Shown in pieces: positions 60,004 to 64,000 of a stretch of 64,000 nucleotides of DNA; the stretch's first letter is position 1; each line of letters begins with the position of its first letter. The stretch is from assembly GCF_963576545.1 (NCBI RefSeq), contig NC_083641.1, positions 21,095,523 to 21,159,522 of the forward strand. Reading direction: 5' to 3'. This stretch comes from Limanda limanda. Its lineage: Eukaryota > Chordata > Actinopteri > Pleuronectiformes > Pleuronectidae. Under the pieces are notes generated by a model. It saw only the letters and a list, made by a program, of their open reading frames with translations. It did not search any database and had not been told where the DNA came from. A program made the translations under genes and the position numbers.

Positions 60004-60089
60004 TTGCTGAGAGGGACAGTAGTGGGGGCATACAGTACCTTGCGTGTTGACTGGGTTGGTGGTGGGTGTGGGGATAGTAGTGGGAGCAT
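50325..60089 (-). CDS. cadm1: cadm1: cell adhesion molecule 1 (SynCAM1/Necl-2), C-terminal part (partial)
   Basis: Three coding exons read right to left: stalk cassette 60039-60089, transmembrane exon 50599-50727, and tail exon 50443 down to the stop at 50325-50327. All join in phase 1 and encode about 100 residues. CADM1 is a single-pass immunoglobulin-superfamily protein that makes homophilic and heterophilic contacts at synapses and epithelial junctions. The tail has the protein 4.1 (FERM) site [19 protein letters not shown] and the family-typical [10 protein letters not shown] segment, and ends KKEYYI, a class II PDZ ligand. This tail clearly separates it from CADM2, 3 and 4. The immunoglobulin-domain exons are beyond base 64000. 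Paralogue (cadm1a or 1b) not determined. Confidence 0.93.
50599..50727 (-). other. cadm1: cadm1 transmembrane exon
   Basis: Acceptor TGTTTTCAG and donor AAAG|GTAAAGC on the minus strand. It encodes [19 protein letters not shown], a membrane span of about 21 residues ([17 protein letters not shown]) and RYFARHK. The exon is 129 bases, entering and leaving in phase 1. Confidence 0.95.
56120..56300 (+). repeat. Teleost interspersed repeat (TTGCCCAAGGACACTTCGG family)
   Basis: TTTACACTACAG, CACCCACAGACACATTCATAC, AATTTGGGGTTCAGCGTCC and GCCCAAGGACACTTCGGCAA occur in the usual order of a common fish repeat. It explains the open frame 55975-56331, which is therefore not a gene. Confidence 0.75.
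57507..57545. repeat. Interrupted (CA)n microsatellite
   Basis: About 18 CA units with one ATA interruption in a cadm1 intron. Confidence 0.9.
58790..58922. repeat. (GA)n purine tract, about 130 bases
   Basis: GAGAGG and GA units from about 58790, becoming pure GA from about 58835 to 58921. All-purine on the plus strand. It creates spurious Arg-Glu and Ser-Leu repeat frames on both strands. Confidence 0.97.
59963..60001 (-). repeat. (TG)n tract downstream of the cadm1 stalk exon donor
   Basis: About 19 CA units on the plus strand. Transcribed from the minus strand this is a UG repeat starting 37 bases after the donor of the cassette exon. UG repeats are known binding sites for TDP-43 and CELF proteins. 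Confidence 0.9.
60039..60089 (-). other. cadm1: cadm1 Thr/Pro-rich stalk cassette exon
   Basis: Acceptor TTTTCATCTAG and donor CAAG|GTACTG on the minus strand border 51 bases encoding [17 protein letters not shown]. This matches the DPPTTIPPPTTT-type alternatively spliced extracellular stalk exon of CADM1, a site of O-glycosylation and shedding in the known protein. It is a multiple of three and phase 1 on both sides, so it can be included or skipped without changing the frame. A TG repeat lies 37 bases past the donor. Confidence 0.85.
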
Positions 60090-63000
60090 CTAGATGAAAA
60101 GAGTCAAAAAAAATAAAGAACATGTGTAAGAAATAAAGGACGACACGTGTAAAGGAGTAGACAAAGGTCATTGAAGAGGCTGCACTATAAAACCATAACA
60201 TGCACATGTTCTGTGCTGAGGTGATTTTGAAGAGACGACAGCTGCTTCCAGATGTGCTCCACAGTTTCTGCGGACTTTTTCCGACCGGCCTCGTACTAGA
60301 AAAGTCCAAAGAAATCCAGGAGAAGTCGATGTGTGAACCCAGCATGGGATCCCCCACTGGATTGAGTGAGTGGGGGCGGGGGGGTGGTTTGACGCCTCTA
60401 ACGCGCAACAGACAGAGATTAATAAAAAATAAATATCAAGATGTCAAGAGAGTTTTTGGTGACAAGATCCGACACCAGTGTTGTCAAGAAAATCACGTGA
60501 TCCACGCAGTGAAGTGAACACATCACTTCCTGCCTCTGCCTGCTGCACCCGGCTGCTCCACCTCTCACCTGAGCAAAGTGGAGGACTTGTTGATGTTGTG
60601 TAGGCGTCTGTGCAGAGAACCTCCGGCTGCGTTGTGCATGTGTGAAAGGCAAACTCGGGGTAAAACAATCTGTAAACTAACCAAAGCCAATTCTCCGGAT
60701 TTTACCCGTAGGTCACGTCTGAAAATGGGTGAGGAGTCGGTGCTGGATGCTCTGTGAGGCGGGTTGGCTCATCTGAACACTCAAACAGGTTTTGCTTGCT
60801 GTGATCATTCCTCCAGTTAATACTGTCCCTTAAGAGTTCCCTTCTTAAAGCAATTTCAATGTAAGTGATGGAGCTAAAATGAGGCTTCAATAGTCTGAGT
60901 CATCGATCGAGTGGATGTCTCCCAAGGTTGATGCACTTTGGGGTAAAAAAATCATTTTAAGATCTTTTTTGTGTTAATATCGCTCCACAGAAGCTCAGTA
61001 CAGAAAGTCCATCCAGGAAACGAAAATGGGAATTTGGTACTACATAGAAATACTTTCTCTAGAAGCTATGCACGTATTTTGATCACCCAAGAGAAAAACT
61101 TTGAGATTAATTATACCCAGAATGCATCTCTTTGGTTTGTTATAAAGAGGAAGGAATGATTTCAGTCTGAATAAAAGTGATGGATGGGGAAAAGATGACT
61201 GCTACAAAAATGAAATATAATATATATAAAAAGTCAACCGCCATAATCCTTAGGATTCATCCTCTGGTGACCATGATTATCCCAAAACATATCAGAATAA
61301 ACAATTATTTTACTGTCCTGGTACTGTAGGACAAGTTAGGGGATCACATTCACATTCATTAGGATGAATCCTCTGGGGATCATTAACCAAATATGGGAAT
61401 CTATCTATAACTTGTTGATATATTTCTGTGAACACCTGGAAGACCATCAACAGAGCCACACTATTCTACCATGTCCAAAAATACCAAGACAACTTGGGCT
61501 GTATCACATTAAACTACTGGATTTATTTTATTGATATGTTTTCAAATTAACAGTGAATAATAATTTCTGCCAATCCTGGATAGCTGTTGCTATTTTCCAC
61601 GGTTTCTCTCCATAATTAATATCAAACGACAAATTAAACTATTCTGGTGGCCTCCCGCTGCAGCACAGCAGAGCTCCAGGCTGCATCGTCCACCCGCACT
61701 GATTAGATCTGGTGCTAACCCTCAAAGAAAATCATCAGAAAGACAAAATGGAGGGCAATTCAGGTGTGCCGTGGTACTGAGGAGGGCTGAAAGCTTCCTC
61801 GTCAGGGGTGTATCTGCCTGGCTCTGGTGCAGAGGAGATAGCACAACCCCTTGCTGTGGGAGAGTCACAGCAGGGGAAATTAGCTGGCTGTCTCCATGCC
61901 TTTACTGTCTGCACTCCATCAAAAGAAAGCAGTGGGGGACCACACACTCCCAAACTAATGATAAAACATCAAGGACAGCATAATGTTGCCGCCGGGGATG
62001 GAGTGTACGGGCGGAGGTAGTGTTGACTGAGGTAGGGGGGTATCAGGGTATCAGGAAGAGATTCTGCTCTGACAGTATTTGAAGAGGGGGGTGGGATAGA
62101 TTTCCTTCCCTGTGACTGAAGGCAGTCTGATAGCTGAAATGTCAGTGTCTGGAAGAGGGAAATTGGCCATTCAGGGAAGAGGGTCTTCACAAAGGCCAGG
62201 ATAGGATGTGGCACATATAATATCCAGCCGAACAAGAATTCTCCATGGGCAATTTCCAGGCTGGATGACTCTGGGCTCAGCATTATGAGGGCTGAAATAT
62301 GAGTGTGTTTTGGAGGGGCCGTATTTTCAGGGAGAATTTATATCACTGAGGAATTTGATATGAGAAAATTTAACCATAAAGAGAAACAATGTTGGAGAAA
62401 TTGTTTATCTACGCTTGCTTAAACCTGCCTGTCTACGACAACAACAACAACAACAACAGGATGATATTTTTCTTCTTCTTTTTCTCTATTTGTTTCTCTT
62501 GCTGTATCGCTCCGTTTACCTGACATGTCGCATAGCATTCCTCAAAAACACAGGGTCGTTACGTCTTATCTATTTTATTCTTATTGAGACAAAATAATCT
62601 TGAGATTTAGTGCTGATAGCTGTTTCTCATTATTTTGCATCATTATTTGTGAAAGTCACAGGGACAGCCGCTCATGAGTCATGTCTTCTCACATTGTATC
62701 AAAAACCCGGATAAACCCCAAATTTCCACTGGCTTGAGATTCTTTGACTTCTTGTCCGTGGAAGATTTATGGGTCAAAAAGTCAACTGTGGCTGAACTGA
62801 GTTGGTAACAGCCGCATTGGTCTCCTGCCAACAGACAGTATGTTTGAGTTATAGAGAGACAGGCCCCTGTCTGGCCAACGAGTCTCCCGCACCCCCCCAC
62901 ACACTGGCCAGGGGGCACAATTCACCGCCTGCTGCAGACACACCCTTGCGGACAGCAGCATGACAAGACTCTTTCACAGGCTTTGTTCGACCAGCGACAC

Positions 63001-64000
63001 ATCCTCACAACACATTCACAGCAATGGGGAGTTGATTTGTCGTGGATTTACATCGGTCTCACACCTGTCGGGGCTGCCGCACTGTGAAAGGTCATTCGTC
63101 TTTTTGAAAAAGAAGAGCCCTGAAGTAGACGGTGGCAGAGGGATGGACGGACGGAGAACTGAAGGACAAACGGGCGACCTTTTATCAATAACCCTCAACA
63201 ATAACATAATTAACTCTTTAAAATAATGAGTTTGTTGCATGCAGTTGGTTGAATGAACAGGTATATGATGGCTTTAAAAGTTTATAAAACTAAATGCCAG
63301 ATAGATAAAATGCCAGATTTTGTAGACACATATGAGAATGGGGTTTGCAGGAGTTAGTAGGAATGATGCATTAGTTCACGGTTCAGGTTGCACTAAACAG
63401 GTTATCATGGTAAAACCAATCTACGTTGCAGAAACACACAAGGATTAAGCCACTGCAGCAAGCGTGATTAGTCAGGGACAACAAACCCTCATATGGACCA
63501 CAACAGGATTTTTTTCTGGCATTAAATCCTCGACAAAAAGAGGTGTGGGAGTTGCAGACATAATTATACGCAGTTATGAACACCTCTTACCAAGCTCCTG
63601 TGTCTCATTACAGGGAACTGAAGTCATAGAGCTTTCCAATCCTCCTGCACCACAGAAACAGTGTTTGATGGAATCTGTTAAAATATGTGAATAGCACGTT
63701 GCTAATCGAAGGAGTCGTAGCCAAAGGCACAAACACTGATGATAAAGATACTGTAGGTTGCAATCCTCAACGAGAGAACATTCGCTTCCTATTGCTTTTC
63801 AATCATTCATGCAAGTGTTATGACGCACAAGACACACATCTTTCACAAGTTCTCAAATAACTACAATATTATAATACTACTTCAAATATCTGCATTTGAC
63901 ACGACACAATCACACAATCAGGGGATTCATTCCAGGAGAGGCTGCGTTAAATTCTTGGTTCCAGAAGAATCTTCGCACAACAGTTTAGTCATGAAAGCTT
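60090..64000 (-). other. cadm1: cadm1 intron continuing beyond the window
   Basis: No immunoglobulin-domain exon is recognised. A fish repeat lies at about 61225-61445; complex sequence at about 61650-62290 may be a regulatory element. Open frames here lack splice support. Confidence 0.5.
61225..61445 (+). repeat. Teleost interspersed repeat (TTAGGATTCATCCTCTGG family)
   Basis: CTTAGGATTCATCCTCTGGT at about 61248 and ATTAGGATGAATCCTCTGGG at about 61357 are two diverged copies of the family's hallmark, followed by AACTTGTTGATATATTTCTG. A very common fish repeat. Confidence 0.75.

Larger units (their letters stand above)
50728..60038 (-). other. cadm1: cadm1 intron (9.3 kb) between stalk and transmembrane exons
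   Basis: No further exon could be recognised, although other stalk cassettes are known in this gene and short ones could be missed. It holds a (CA/TG) tract at 57507-57545, a (GA)n block, a fish repeat at 56120-56300 and complex stretches at 53900-54400 and 59570-59900 that look like non-coding elements. Confidence 0.6.

Noticed and set aside
1..64000. CRISPR arrays, tRNA or rRNA genes, operons, phage or integrated viral genes
   Set aside because: No regularly spaced repeats, cloverleaf-type sequence, ribosomal RNA motif or viral coding region was recognised; the window is ordinary vertebrate chromosome.

Overview
This is a vertebrate genomic window and almost certainly a teleost fish, probably a spiny-rayed (percomorph-type) species. 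The support is split genes with GT-AG introns, many of them short (78 to 500 bases), abundant dinucleotide microsatellites, and several interspersed repeat families typical of teleost genomes. There is no bacterial, phage or organellar content, and almost all long open frames are chance frames or shadows of spliced exons.

Layout. (1) Bases 1 to about 5550 hold the 3' end of a plus-strand gene I cannot name: two terminal coding exons, a stop at 1003 and an apparent 4.5 kb 3' UTR ending near an AATAAA at 5527. (2) Bases about 7.3 to 34.7 kb hold a complete plus-strand arhgap32 (PX-RICS/GRIT/p250GAP family) gene. It has a TATA-containing promoter with a non-coding first exon, then 21 coding exons whose phases join without a break into a 1690-residue PX-SH3-RhoGAP protein with a long disordered tail. 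A second, internal promoter and first exon is likely at about 21.2 to 21.47 kb. Its splice phase matches the first RhoGAP exon and would give a short protein without PX and SH3. (3) Bases 34.7 to 46.5 kb are intergenic between two convergent genes, with repeats and some stretches that look like conserved non-coding DNA. (4) Bases about 46.5 to 64 kb hold the 3' end of a minus-strand cadm1 (SynCAM1/nectin-like 2) gene: a 3.8 kb 3' UTR, the cytoplasmic-tail exon, the transmembrane exon and one 51-base Thr/Pro-rich stalk cassette exon. The immunoglobulin-domain exons lie beyond the right edge.

Together, arhgap32 (a Rho-family GTPase-activating scaffold of neurons and junctions) and cadm1 (a synaptic and epithelial adhesion molecule) are both genes of human 11q23-q24, which supports ARHGAP32 over its paralogue ARHGAP33. 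They are not an operon; they are neighbours transcribed towards each other.

No wholly new biological system is visible. The most interesting points are the in-frame RhoGAP-only alternative start, a 78-base stop-free intron inside the PX domain, a TTAA-flanked hairpin transposon about 20 bases after a splice donor, a UG microsatellite just downstream of the cadm1 cassette exon, and an unnamed upstream gene. Repeat family names rest on recognition by eye and need a repeat-library search.
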